A stretch of DNA of 61,350 nucleotides from Candidatus Zhuqueibacterota bacterium (GCA_030950365.1 JAUZRQ010000003.1:1-61350); one strand, 5' to 3'; counted from the first letter of the stretch, positions 26,972 to 35,625 are shown. Numbers and translations: made by a program. Notes: a model not told the origin generated them from the sequence alone.

Positions 26972-27422
26972 GAGGAGCCTCTTCCACTAATTTCAGTTTT
27001 CGCCGGCGGTTCATGACATTGAATTTGACCCATTCGGCCGGGTAATAGCGCAAACGCCGGTGCTGGTCATCCTGGCTGTAATACACAAGCAAAATCAGGC
27101 CCCTGATGATATGAAACCACCGGTATAACGGCATGATAGACGTGCGGTACGCGCGTGCGGTCCAGTATTGCCGAAAATGCAGCGAACTGCGATGGAATCG
27201 ATGCGTATGGGCAAGGAACAGCATGGGCGATACATCAAACAACCAGGCTCCGAGATGAAACAGCCAGCGAAAAAACAGCGGCATTTTAACCAGAAAGCGG
27301 TCGATGTGATAGAGAACGCGACGGCGGAAACGATGCTCGTGGACTGGCATGGTCGGTAAAATCACGGGCAGCAGGGCCTCAATTAAGCGACATTCGAATG
27401 GCTTTAAAATGAGGTTGTGCAT
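26931..27422 (-). CDS. small protein overlapping the GMC oxidase gene, likely accessory subunit
   Basis: A 163-residue protein, basic and aromatic-rich, with one or two amphipathic or hydrophobic segments (about 55-75 and 105-120). I do not recognise a named family. It is translated immediately before the GMC oxidoreductase and shares 41 bases with it in another frame, so coupled synthesis is likely. In plant fatty alcohol oxidases an N-terminal region precedes the FAD domain, and this protein could be a separate equivalent. That is an inference. Confidence 0.55.
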   Translation of the reverse strand: MHNLILKPFECRLIEALLPVILPTMPVHEHRFRRRVLYHIDRFLVKMPLFFRWLFHLGAWLFDVSPMLFLAHTHRFHRSSLHFRQYWTARAYRTSIMPLYRWFHIIRGLILLVYYSQDDQHRRLRYYPAEWVKFNVMNRRRKLKLVEEAPHDSQPSRFQPRSS

Positions 27423-27775
27423 GGATGATCAACTTGCATGCTGTTGTGATCAATGGATGAGCTGGATATAAGGTTATCGGCATTTGACCATCTCTCTTGT
27501 TAATGATGACAACTTTTTAATCCTTGTTCCAGAGTTTACATTATTAAACGTTAGTTATGCTATATATTTTCCCTTTATCCTGAATCTTCACTAAAAATCC
27601 AACCGGACCGGTTGTGCGATGCCTTCTCCGCCACCCTACCTTCGCGGAAGGATAAAAATAAAAAAGAAACGCTTTCCATAGAATGAGGCAGAGGGCGGCT
27701 CCAGCAGACAATCAAATCCCTGGTCAACGTGCGGTCTTCCCCTGTTCGGCCTCACTTTTTTCGCCCACGGGGATG
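27423..27775. other. intergenic region with a palindrome
   Basis: About 350 bases between two minus-strand genes. It contains a perfect 15-base palindrome with a central A, CAACCGG-A-CCGGTTG (27600-27614), and a smaller CCTTC-GCG-GAAGG near 27642. Either could be a regulator site for the GMC oxidase unit or an attenuating hairpin. I see no gene. Confidence 0.4.
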
Positions 27776-29569
27776 TCATGCATTGGCGGTTTCCTTCACC
27801 AGGGCCAGAATTTTTTCCCCGGGCTTCGGCTCGCGCCGGTCATCGGCCGTGAGGACGATAAGCTTGTTTTCCTCGGTGATCACAAACATGGGCAGCGCAT
27901 CGGGATAACGGCGCAAATACGCTGCAAACGGGAATTCCTCCGTCATCGGCGTCACCTTGAATTCCGCCCCTTGCTCCACCCGACTTGCAAAATAGACGTG
28001 GTTGGCACCGGAGGAAAACAGAATGCGCCCCAGCAATTCCGGTGCGAATTCCTCCTGTTCGCCGGTTTTCGTCGATGGCGCCAGTTGGTAAACATGCTCC
28101 ATGCCGAATTCGTCCGAATAATACTGGACGGCCAGACTATTGACCTCATCGTTTGATGTCAGCGCCAGCATTCGTCCAATACCAGACAGGTTGATTTCAT
28201 CCAGGGTATGCTTGTATAGCGCGTTGCCATAATAAGTTCGAAGGCCGGCCATGCGCGCCCTCTGGATGTTGTTATAATTGGAGTCCACCATCAGCACCGG
28301 GAAGCCCTGCCTTTGAACGGCAACTCCCAGCGCCACCGCCCAGGGATGCGCGCCCAGAAGCAGAAGGCCCTGGGGATCGGGATCTGCAAGACCCAGGCGG
28401 CGGGCCAACGGCGCTGCGGTGGGGCCGTACACCAGAATGGTGCCGATGATAATGATAAACGTGACCGACACCAGATGCTCGGCATTCGCTACCCCTTTTT
28501 TCGCCAGCTCCAGCGCAAAGACCGAGGACACCGCGGCCGCCACGATGCCGCGCGGCGCCATCCAAGACACAAACAGCTTTTCCTTGAAATTCATACCAGA
28601 GCCCGCACAGGCCGCAAATACCGACAGCGGACGCGAGATCAGAATCATCACGGCCAAAAAGGCAAGCGCCGACCAGCCAAGCCGGGCCACCTGCTGAAAC
28701 TCCAGTCGCGCCGAAAGCACAATAAACAGCACCGAAATGAGCAACACGCGCAGATTTTCTTTGAATTCGATGATGTGTTTGACCGTAACGGCTTTTTGAT
28801 TGGCCAAAATGATGCCCATTAGAGTAACGGTAAACAGGCCGGATTCCTCCTGCAGCAGATTGGAAAGCACAAACCCAGTGAGCACGATCATGAGGGTCAT
28901 GGGATTTTGCAGAAAGTCCGGCACCCAGTGCCGTTTGAGCAGCACAATAAGCAATAGAGCGCCGGCGCCGCCCAGTCCCACTCCGATGATGGTGGTTTTC
29001 AAAAGTCCGGCAAGCGCCACGGTGGTGCCGTGCCAGCCCTCGCCAATGGTGATGACTTCGAACACCAGCACCGCCACCAGCGCCCCCACCGGATCGATGA
29101 GGATGCCTTCCCATTTAAGAATACCGCCGATGCGTTCCACCGGCCGGATCTGCCTCAACATCGGAATAACCACGGTCGGGCCGGTGACGATGAGAATGGC
29201 GCCCAGCAGCACGGATAGCGACCAGTTGAAATTGAGCAGCCAATGGGCTGCCAGGGCGGCCGACACCCAGGTTACCAGGGCGCCAATGGTCACCAGATTG
29301 CGCACCGCATGGCCGACGGCGCGCCATTCGCGGATTTCCAGACTCATGCCGCCTTCAAACAGAATCAGCGCCACGGACAGAGATACCACCGGCAGCAGGA
29401 TATCACCGAATAGCGCGTCCGGCTGCAGCACGCCGAGGATGGGGCCGATGAGAAAACCGGAGAGAAGCAAAAACAAAATGGATGGCACGTGCAGACGCCA
29501 GGCCAGCCACTGCGCGAGAATGCCCAGAAACAAAATGCTGGCCAAACTGATGAGAGGAGATAGGGTCAA
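27776..29569 (-). CDS. CPA1-type sodium/proton antiporter with TrkA-N (RCK) domain
   Basis: A cation:proton antiporter with about 12 TM helices. The membrane core includes LILFEGGMSLEIREWR and the PTVVIPML segment. The C-terminal nucleotide-binding RCK domain (about 400-530) begins LLLLGAHPWAVALGVAVQRQG, and a TrkA-C-like tail follows. I choose a TTG start (597 residues, MTLSPLISL) because AAGGAA lies just upstream. The longer ATG frame adds 52 residues with no membrane character. It probably exports Na+ or K+ under nucleotide or ion control. Confidence 0.85.
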   Translation of the reverse strand: MTLSPLISLASILFLGILAQWLAWRLHVPSILFLLLSGFLIGPILGVLQPDALFGDILLPVVSLSVALILFEGGMSLEIREWRAVGHAVRNLVTIGALVTWVSAALAAHWLLNFNWSLSVLLGAILIVTGPTVVIPMLRQIRPVERIGGILKWEGILIDPVGALVAVLVFEVITIGEGWHGTTVALAGLLKTTIIGVGLGGAGALLLIVLLKRHWVPDFLQNPMTLMIVLTGFVLSNLLQEESGLFTVTLMGIILANQKAVTVKHIIEFKENLRVLLISVLFIVLSARLEFQQVARLGWSALAFLAVMILISRPLSVFAACAGSGMNFKEKLFVSWMAPRGIVAAAVSSVFALELAKKGVANAEHLVSVTFIIIIGTILVYGPTAAPLARRLGLADPDPQGLLLLGAHPWAVALGVAVQRQGFPVLMVDSNYNNIQRARMAGLRTYYGNALYKHTLDEINLSGIGRMLALTSNDEVNSLAVQYYSDEFGMEHVYQLAPSTKTGEQEEFAPELLGRILFSSGANHVYFASRVEQGAEFKVTPMTEEFPFAAYLRRYPDALPMFVITEENKLIVLTADDRREPKPGEKILALVKETANA

Positions 29570-30127
29570 ATTATTTCCTTCCGAAAGGCTTGGTTTTTTT
29601 AGCAATTCAGCTATTGGCTTGACGCTTCCCGTAGACACGCCGGAAGCGAGCGGGCATGCTGGCAAAATGCCCAATTGCTGAAATCGTCGACCGTTGCAAA
29701 ATTTGACACAAATTAATCCATCCAATCGCCGGAGTCAAGCACAAGTTTGCAATTTAAGGTTTGTAAAATCGGGGCAGGCCCGGCATATCGGGTAAAAATC
29801 GCTTGCCAACCTTAATATTTTCTCATATACTATTGCAGAATCTTTCATTGGGGGAGGTCCCATTGCACGACTACTCACGTTTGCCGCCGTCAGGAAATTG
29901 CTCCTCCTTCGCATAATTCACAAGCTGTGAGGGTAAAAGGATCATTCGTTTTTTCAAATCGGAGCCCGACTGATGATTCCGACATTGGCACCGGTATCAA
30001 AAACGGAAATCCGTGAAATGCCATGCGAACAACGGCTGGCCAGGTCCCCCAAAACGGTCGTGACGATTTTTCTTCAAAATGGCCCTTCAATTTGAACTCA
30101 CCTCAAACAAGATGGGGAGGTATTCCT
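29570..30127. other. divergent intergenic region with long 5' leader
   Basis: The region lies between the antiporter and the PKD lipoprotein. It holds a strong plus-strand promoter at 29803-29831, which leaves a leader of almost 290 bases before the lipoprotein start. The leader has GC-rich segments (29850-29870, 30035-30065) that may fold, but I can match none to a known riboswitch. Confidence 0.45.
29803..29831 (+). promoter_or_regulatory. promoter of the PKD esterase lipoprotein gene
   Basis: TTGCCA (29803-29808), a 17-base AT-rich spacer, and TATACT (29826-29831). Both hexamers differ from consensus at a single position and the spacing is optimal. Confidence 0.6.
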
Positions 30128-32350
30128 ATGCGTTGGTCATCCCTGATTGTGCTCGCCGCTTTTCTGTTCCTAACGAGCTGCAAAAATCACCTGCAACCGA
30201 CGCAGGTTCCGGTTAATGAATCGGCCACTTCGAACGATCATCTGCGCAAGGCTGGCGCAGTCCGCTACCTCGACGAAATTTTCCCGGATTTGATCACCAC
30301 CAGGGACATCCCCTACAGCCAGTCCATCGACGAAAATGGCGACATGCAAACGCATTACATGGATATTTACGAGCCGGCTAACGACAACGATCCTGCACGC
30401 GCCATGATCATCCTGGCGCCGGGCGGTGGTTTCAGCAAGGTAGATAAACAAAACAAGAAGATCGTCGATCTAGCCAAAACGTTCGCGCGCCGCGGTTATG
30501 TCACCGCCACCATTACCTACCGCGTGCATGAAAATCGCAAATTCGACGGCACCGAGCCGGATTTTCCTCAGGTTGTGCTGGATGCGCAATACGACGGCCA
30601 GGCGGCCGTGCGCTGGATGCGTGCCAATAAGGAACAATACCGCATCGACAGCGACCGTATTGTGTTTGCCGGAGTTTCGGCCGGCGCGTTCGTGGCCCTG
30701 AACGTGACTTACAATTACGAAGACACCGGCAACAACTACAGCAATCCCGGCTTTCCATCGCACACGGTGGCGGCGGTGGACATCTCCGGAGCCATGGTTG
30801 ACGACACCATGATGATGGCCGGTGATCCGCCGGTCATCATCTTTCACGGAACCGACGACACGCGCGTGGATTACAACGAAGCGCTGCAAATCCGCGACCG
30901 CGCGCAGGCCGTGGGCGTTACATATGAATTTCATTCATACCAGGGCGAGGGGCACAATCTGCTCAAAAACCACCGCGATGACATTGTGCAGAAAACGGCC
31001 AGCTTTTTGTACAACTACGTCATCAACGTGAGCCGCGCCCCGGTAGCCAACGCCGGCCCGGATCAGACCGTGGTGGACAGCGACGGCGACAGCGCTGAAG
31101 TCGTGACCCTGGATGGCTCTGGCTCGTCGGATGCCGATGGCACCATCACGGCTTATGAGTGGACCGAAGGTACCACCGTGCTCGGCACCGCTGCGGTCAT
31201 TCAGACCAGTCTGTCTGTTGGCGTGCACACCATCACCCTGACTGTGACCGACAACGACGGCAATCAGGCTCAGGATGAGGTGGTGATCACCGTGAAAGCC
31301 AACCAGCCACCAACGGCCGACGCAGGTCCCGATCAGGATGTCATGGATGTCAACAACGATGGTTCAGAAATGGTCACGCTGGACGGCTCGGCTTCGTCCG
31401 ATGCGGATGGGCAAATCGTGGCCTATCAATGGACCGAAGCGGGGACGGTCTTGGGAACCAGCGCGGTCATCACGCCGACGCTGGCGCTGGGCACGCATAC
31501 CATCGTGCTCACCATCACCGATAACGGCGGCGCAAACGATTCCGATACGGTGCTGGTCACCGTCAGCGAGTTTGTCAATCAGCCGCCCGTGGCCGATGCC
31601 GGTGGCGATCAAACCGTGGCCGATAGCGATGGCAGCGGCTCCGAACCGGTGACCCTGGATGGCTCCAATTCATCCGATCCAGACGGCAGCATCGTGTCGT
31701 ACGAGTGGTCGGAAGCAGGCACGGTGCTGGGCACGTCGGCGGTGCTGACCGTGGATCTGGCCGTGGGCAGCCACAGCATTACCCTCACGGTGACCGATGA
31801 TCTCGGCGCGACCTCGTCGGATGGGGTGCTCGTGACGGTCAACGCCAACCAGGCGCCCACGGCCGATGCCGGCGGCGACCAGAGCGCGGCCATCAACACC
31901 ACGCTCACGTTCGACGGCTCCGGCTCCAGCGATCCCGACGGCCAGATCGTGCAGTACAACTGGGATTTCGGCGATGGCGCCACCGCGACCGGTCAGACCG
32001 TGAACCACGCGTATAGGGCCGCCGGCACGTACACCGTGACCCTCACCGTCACGGACAACGGCGGGCTGATGGCTCAGGATCAGGCGATGGTCACGATCTC
32101 CAGTGTGCAGCCGGACGTGGTCACCATCACTAAGGCGAAATACCTGGCGGACAAGCGCAAACTGAAAGTGGAAGCCACAAGCTCCAAAGGCGGGCAGGCC
32201 GTGCTGACGGTCGAAGGCTTCGGTGTGATGACGTACAAAGCCAAGAAGGACAAGTACACGTTTTCGAAGAAAAACGTGGATAATCCGGGTTCGGTGACGG
32301 TGATATCGGACCTCGGCGGCTCGGACACCAGTGCTGTGAAGGTCAAATAG
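30128..32350 (+). CDS. secreted alpha/beta-hydrolase lipoprotein with four PKD-type repeats
   Basis: A 740-residue predicted lipoprotein (lipobox FLTSC, C18); the ATG follows GGGGAGG. The N-terminal 300 residues form an alpha/beta hydrolase of the esterase/feruloyl-esterase-like type: nucleophile serine in FAGVSAGAF, acid in IFHGTDDTRVDY, and histidine in GEGHNLL. Four beta-sandwich repeats of about 90 residues follow (ADAGPDQ ... LDGSGSSDADG ... LTVTDN); the last is a canonical PKD with WDFGDG. A short C-terminal beta domain closes it. It probably acts on polysaccharide esters outside the cell. Confidence 0.8.
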   Translation: MRWSSLIVLAAFLFLTSCKNHLQPTQVPVNESATSNDHLRKAGAVRYLDEIFPDLITTRDIPYSQSIDENGDMQTHYMDIYEPANDNDPARAMIILAPGGGFSKVDKQNKKIVDLAKTFARRGYVTATITYRVHENRKFDGTEPDFPQVVLDAQYDGQAAVRWMRANKEQYRIDSDRIVFAGVSAGAFVALNVTYNYEDTGNNYSNPGFPSHTVAAVDISGAMVDDTMMMAGDPPVIIFHGTDDTRVDYNEALQIRDRAQAVGVTYEFHSYQGEGHNLLKNHRDDIVQKTASFLYNYVINVSRAPVANAGPDQTVVDSDGDSAEVVTLDGSGSSDADGTITAYEWTEGTTVLGTAAVIQTSLSVGVHTITLTVTDNDGNQAQDEVVITVKANQPPTADAGPDQDVMDVNNDGSEMVTLDGSASSDADGQIVAYQWTEAGTVLGTSAVITPTLALGTHTIVLTITDNGGANDSDTVLVTVSEFVNQPPVADAGGDQTVADSDGSGSEPVTLDGSNSSDPDGSIVSYEWSEAGTVLGTSAVLTVDLAVGSHSITLTVTDDLGATSSDGVLVTVNANQAPTADAGGDQSAAINTTLTFDGSGSSDPDGQIVQYNWDFGDGATATGQTVNHAYRAAGTYTVTLTVTDNGGLMAQDQAMVTISSVQPDVVTITKAKYLADKRKLKVEATSSKGGQAVLTVEGFGVMTYKAKKDKYTFSKKNVDNPGSVTVISDLGGSDTSAVKVK
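31036..32100 (+). repeat. four tandem PKD-type coding repeats
   Basis: Units begin near 31045, 31315, 31590 and 31860, each opening with codons for (A)DAG(P/G)DQ. The first three are close relatives about 270 bases long, with the shared phrase GTVLGTSAV in units 2 and 3. The fourth is more diverged. Confidence 0.7.
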
Positions 32351-32406
32351 GTTGAGACGTGGCGGAGCTGTCCGGTCCTCGGAAGGAGCCCAACCGAAAC
32401 GTTCGA

Positions 32407-33033
32407 TCACTCTTCCAGGGCCGGACTTTCATGATCCGGGCAATCGAGGCGGAGCGAATGCACCTGCAGCGGTTTTTGCATTAACTCACAGAAAAAAGTC
32501 ACTTGTGTATCTGATTGCGGTTGTGAGCGGAGAAATTTGCAGGTAAAGCACATGCGGGTCAGGCTGATTAGCTGCTGTCGCTGCAGCGCTTCGATGAGGC
32601 GCATGAGGAATTGCATCACCACTGTGCGTTCCTGAAAATCGTACCGGGCAAGCAGCTCGCGAACGGTATCGGCCCAGGTGGCTACGGTCCGGGCCAGCGC
32701 CGCTCCGGCATCGGTGAGATGCAAATGCGCCGAACGCCGGTCCCGCCCGCTGATGTGCCGCTCCACATAGCTTTTCCGCACCAGGGTTTTGATGGCATCG
32801 CTGACCGTGGCCGGAGTGAGGTTGAAATGCCGCGCCAGATGGCCCACGGTCATCTCGTCATCCGCGTGATAGAGCAAATAAATCAAAATCTGAATCTGGA
32901 TGGGGCTCAATTGATGCTGCTTTGTTTTTTCCCACAGCAGCACCCGGAATGCCTGAGCGATCCGATCCAGGGCGGCGACGATTTTGCTATCCACATCCTC
33001 ATGCTGCCGGTCGGGATTGAAGCTGGAATTCAT
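32407..33033 (-). CDS. MarR family regulator with four-cysteine C-terminal extension
   Basis: A 208-residue winged-helix repressor. The MarR core is clear (LSPIQIQILIYLL, HLARHFNLTPATVSDAIKTLVRKSYVER, with the DRRSAHLHLTDAG wing). Beyond the core is an extra tail of about 55 residues with C162, C165, C182 and C198 (MCFTCKF, FFCEL, LDCPDH). Such a set could hold an Fe-S cluster or zinc and make the protein a redox or NO sensor. It is the second gene after cytochrome P460, and twin palindromes around their shared promoter are its likely operators. Confidence 0.85.
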   Translation of the reverse strand: MNSSFNPDRQHEDVDSKIVAALDRIAQAFRVLLWEKTKQHQLSPIQIQILIYLLYHADDEMTVGHLARHFNLTPATVSDAIKTLVRKSYVERHISGRDRRSAHLHLTDAGAALARTVATWADTVRELLARYDFQERTVVMQFLMRLIEALQRQQLISLTRMCFTCKFLRSQPQSDTQVTFFCELMQKPLQVHSLRLDCPDHESPALEE

Positions 33034-33181
33034 GCCCAGGTCCTTGGTTTGAAAATTCGGTGCGTCATCGCTGGACTATCGCGATACATCAAAATACAGA
33101 CGCAGCTCACAAAATTCAATTGAAATCTGCGCCTTGACACAACCACGCTGGCAGGGTTGCCCCTGCCAGCGTCCGTCTGTG

Positions 33182-33670
33182 TCACTTCCGAAACCGGCTG
33201 AACACATAATCGTTTTCCTTCTGGCTGGAATGGCACTGGTGGCAATCCTGAGCCGGGTTCTTGACCACCCGATTCTTCGTATCTCCCTGAAAACCTTCAT
33301 AGCCCCAGCCGCCGGTGGCCGCAAACGTTTTGGCATTCTTATGCATCACGCCCACCACTTTTCGTGGTCCCTCCACGATGGCGTTGTTGTCCTGCCTGGC
33401 CTCCAGCAGATCGAACACCAAAACTGCCCCATCCGGATAGGACTTCCCGGCTTGCATCGCCCTGAGGGCCTTTTCATTGGCATAAATGTGATGGATCCCG
33501 CCAAAGGCTTCATACAAAGAATGGCCCTTCTGAATCACCATGGATTTGACATGCGTCCATTGCCGGTAGCCTTCCGGATAAGGCACCCGGCTATCGCTGG
33601 ATGTGGCATACAGCAGCACGCCGGTGGCCAGTATCGCCAACGCCCCGGCGCCAAAAAGCACTCTCCGCAT
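33182..33670 (-). CDS. cytochrome P460 family protein
   Basis: A 162-residue exported monohaem protein: N-terminal signal or anchor (MRRVLFGAGALAILATGVLL), P460 beta-fold segments (GGWGYEGF) and the single haem motif CHQCH at 143-147 near the C-terminus, as in P460/cytochrome c'-beta. P460 proteins oxidise hydroxylamine or bind NO; which applies depends on a crosslinking Lys I cannot align by eye. The start is the ATG with GGGAGG upstream. A TTG two codons earlier is less well placed. Transcribed with the MarR gene. Confidence 0.85.
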   Translation of the reverse strand: MRRVLFGAGALAILATGVLLYATSSDSRVPYPEGYRQWTHVKSMVIQKGHSLYEAFGGIHHIYANEKALRAMQAGKSYPDGAVLVFDLLEARQDNNAIVEGPRKVVGVMHKNAKTFAATGGWGYEGFQGDTKNRVVKNPAQDCHQCHSSQKENDYVFSRFRK

Positions 33671-33749
33671 AGCCAACCTCCCGTGGTTAGATGAGACATT
33701 CCGTACGAACGCCGCTCCAATGAACAGGACAGGGCGGCCGACAATTTAG

Positions 33750-33762
33750 TTAGGATTCCTAA
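33750..33762. promoter_or_regulatory. operator palindrome O2 overlapping the P460 -10 box
   Basis: TTAGGATTCCTAA: two perfect 6-base half sites around a central base. It overlaps the -10 hexamer by 2 bases and extends downstream of it. It is identical to the copy at 33798-33810, and the match continues outside the core (GTTAGGATTCCTAAATT in both). Confidence 0.75.
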
Positions 33763-33789
33763 ATTAACAACGCGAAAGGTTTTTGTCAA
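33761..33789 (-). promoter_or_regulatory. promoter of the P460-marR unit
   Basis: On the minus strand: -35 TTGACA (33784-33789), a 17-base spacer and -10 TAATTT (33761-33766). It lies between the two TTAGGATTCCTAA sites, the layout of a repressed promoter. The leader to the P460 start codon is about 85 bases. Confidence 0.75.
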
Positions 33790-33797
33790 GATTTTTG

Positions 33798-33810
33798 TTA
33801 GGATTCCTAA
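33798..33810. promoter_or_regulatory. operator palindrome O1 upstream of the P460 -35 box
   Basis: This is the second copy of TTAGGATTCCTAA, 8 bases upstream of the -35. The two centres are 48 bases apart. MarR dimers typically bind palindromes of this size, so the co-encoded MarR protein is the obvious candidate. Confidence 0.75.
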
Positions 33811-33835
33811 ATTTTATTCAGACAACGTTCGGAGG

Positions 33836-33878
33836 CAAAAAAAGAACCCCGGCGCATCTTCCCATGGCCGGGGTTCTT
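33836..33878 (-). terminator. terminator of the nap-HAO operon
   Basis: AAGAACCCCGGC (33842-33853) pairs perfectly with GCCGGGGTTCTT (33867-33878). On the minus strand the stem is followed by a run of seven T. It lies 55 bases after the octahaem cytochrome stop and isolates the P460-marR unit from the long operon. Confidence 0.88.
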
Positions 33879-33932
33879 CATCTCAGGGCGCAGAGTGCTC
33901 ACGAGAAGTCAGCAACATGCAATCAGACAGCT

Positions 33933-35609
33933 TTAATGCCTGCCATTGGTCCGTGAGCGGTTAAACTTCCAGCCGCTGATCCGCTTGCCTTTGGGCATGT
34001 AGAACATTTTGGCCGGCGGCTCGAACTCCACCACCTGCTTGCGCATCGCTTCGAGATCGATATCGTTGCGTTTGCTGTAGATGTCGAACACATCGTCGGT
34101 ATTGAACTTCGTGCCCAGATAGTATTCCTTGTTCTGGTAGCGTTTTTCCCAGTACCGCCACTGTTTCTCGGACAGCAGGCCGCGTTCGAAGGCCGCCTTC
34201 ACGTTCTTGCGCACCTCTTCCCAGTAGTTGGGGAATTTTTTATACAGATAGGGCGTCAGATTGGCGCGGGTGTTGATGCCCCAGGCATTGCCTGGAACAT
34301 CGTATATGGCATATGGCACGAATTTGGTCGGGTCGTTGGTGTCGACCCATACCTGAGCTTCCTTATAACCGGCCTCAGCCGCGAACTTCATCAATTCGAT
34401 CATGTCCTCTTGCATTTCCCAGATACCATGCCATTGAGTGAAGTCCGCGCCCATCATCAATGCACCACTACGGAAACGCCTTCCTTCATGATGCCAGGCA
34501 TAGTACATCAGTTTTTCCGGTTCCTCATCCCAGCCGTTGAGCACCGGATTGGACAGGAACTTGCCATCCGCCTGGATCCGGTCGATGACGCCATCCTCGG
34601 TTAACCGTTTGGTCCATTTCACAAAGAAACGGCGGATTTCATTATACTGCAAATTCACCAGGTCGGCGGTCAGCATGTACATTTCAACGAAGTCCGGGGC
34701 GTGGCAGCTCTTGCAAATGGCCTCCATCCTTTCGCGCTTTTTCTCCCAGGATCCCAGCTTTTCTTCATTCCAGACCGTGCGGTAACTCCACGGGGCTTGT
34801 GATTCCCAGGCCAGCCGCGCGCTGACGTTGTGCGTCATGGGTTGGGTTTCATTGCCATCCATGTGGCAAGTGGTGCAAACCGGCGCTTCTATCGGTATGT
34901 TCTGGTTATCCGCAGTAGAGTAGTTCATATCCCAGTCTTTGCCTTTGGCTTTGAAGATATTGCCGTGTTTGGATTCTGTATAAATTTCGATGTGCGGATG
35001 GTCCGGCCCCATGTGGCACTCACCGCAGGTTTCCGGTTGCCGGGCAACGGCCTTGGAGAAGGAGTGCTTGGTATGACAAGCGTCGCATTCGCCCACGCTT
35101 TTATCCGGCCAGATATTGCCGATATTGTGGCACTGCTCACAGCCATGTCGGGTGGCGATGGGCATTTCAAAAATGGCGCGATCCGCGTTCTTCAGCACCC
35201 AGAACTGATGCGCGTGCTTGCTTTCGGCGAATTCTTGCACCTGCTGCTCGTGGCACTCGGCGCAATCCTTGGGAGTGGGATGGCGCGCCACCAGCACGTC
35301 ACTCTCCGGACAGGTAAAGGCGTCCCAATCATCTTTTTGCGCCGAGTGGCACTCCAGACAGCCGATGCCCTGCACCGCGTGCTTGCTCATTTTCCACTGT
35401 TCCACCACCCCGGGAGCAATGCCCTTCTGGTCGTGGCAGGAGATACACTGTTTGCTTTCGGCGGTGATTTCGATCTCCGGTGCTTCGGAAATGGATTTTT
35501 TCATCTCCACTCCCGCCACAATCACCAGAGTCGCAACCAGCAGAAAGCTAAATAAACCAATCAGGATCTTTTGTCCGGTTAACACATCGTTCTTCGCTTT
35601 CATAGACAT
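33933..35609 (-). CDS. octahaem cytochrome c, hydroxylamine oxidoreductase (HAO) family
   Basis: A 558-residue protein with an N-terminal TM anchor (about 14-34) and eight CXXCH motifs starting at residues 55, 84, 116, 157, 175, 195, 245 and 299. A mostly helical C-terminal half follows; this layout is that of octahaem HAO-family enzymes. Family members either oxidise hydroxylamine/hydrazine or, as in some Campylobacterota, reduce nitrite. Encoded 16 bases after cytochrome b and in an operon with NapA, it is likely the nitrite (or hydroxylamine) reductase. No NrfA is present. The segment MMGADFTQWHG may correspond to the crosslink region, where a Tyr would favour oxidation. Confidence 0.88.
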   Translation of the reverse strand: MSMKAKNDVLTGQKILIGLFSFLLVATLVIVAGVEMKKSISEAPEIEITAESKQCISCHDQKGIAPGVVEQWKMSKHAVQGIGCLECHSAQKDDWDAFTCPESDVLVARHPTPKDCAECHEQQVQEFAESKHAHQFWVLKNADRAIFEMPIATRHGCEQCHNIGNIWPDKSVGECDACHTKHSFSKAVARQPETCGECHMGPDHPHIEIYTESKHGNIFKAKGKDWDMNYSTADNQNIPIEAPVCTTCHMDGNETQPMTHNVSARLAWESQAPWSYRTVWNEEKLGSWEKKRERMEAICKSCHAPDFVEMYMLTADLVNLQYNEIRRFFVKWTKRLTEDGVIDRIQADGKFLSNPVLNGWDEEPEKLMYYAWHHEGRRFRSGALMMGADFTQWHGIWEMQEDMIELMKFAAEAGYKEAQVWVDTNDPTKFVPYAIYDVPGNAWGINTRANLTPYLYKKFPNYWEEVRKNVKAAFERGLLSEKQWRYWEKRYQNKEYYLGTKFNTDDVFDIYSKRNDIDLEAMRKQVVEFEPPAKMFYMPKGKRISGWKFNRSRTNGRH

Positions 35610-35625
35610 CTCCTTGTTTATAAAG

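Noticed and set aside
30023-30127. Upstream in-frame start adding 35 residues to the PKD lipoprotein
   Set aside because: The internal ATG has GGGGAGG just upstream and gives a proper lipoprotein signal; the longer form would bury it.
31036-32100. Tandem repeats considered as a CRISPR or satellite array
   Set aside because: They are in frame, encode PKD-type domains and lie inside one long gene.
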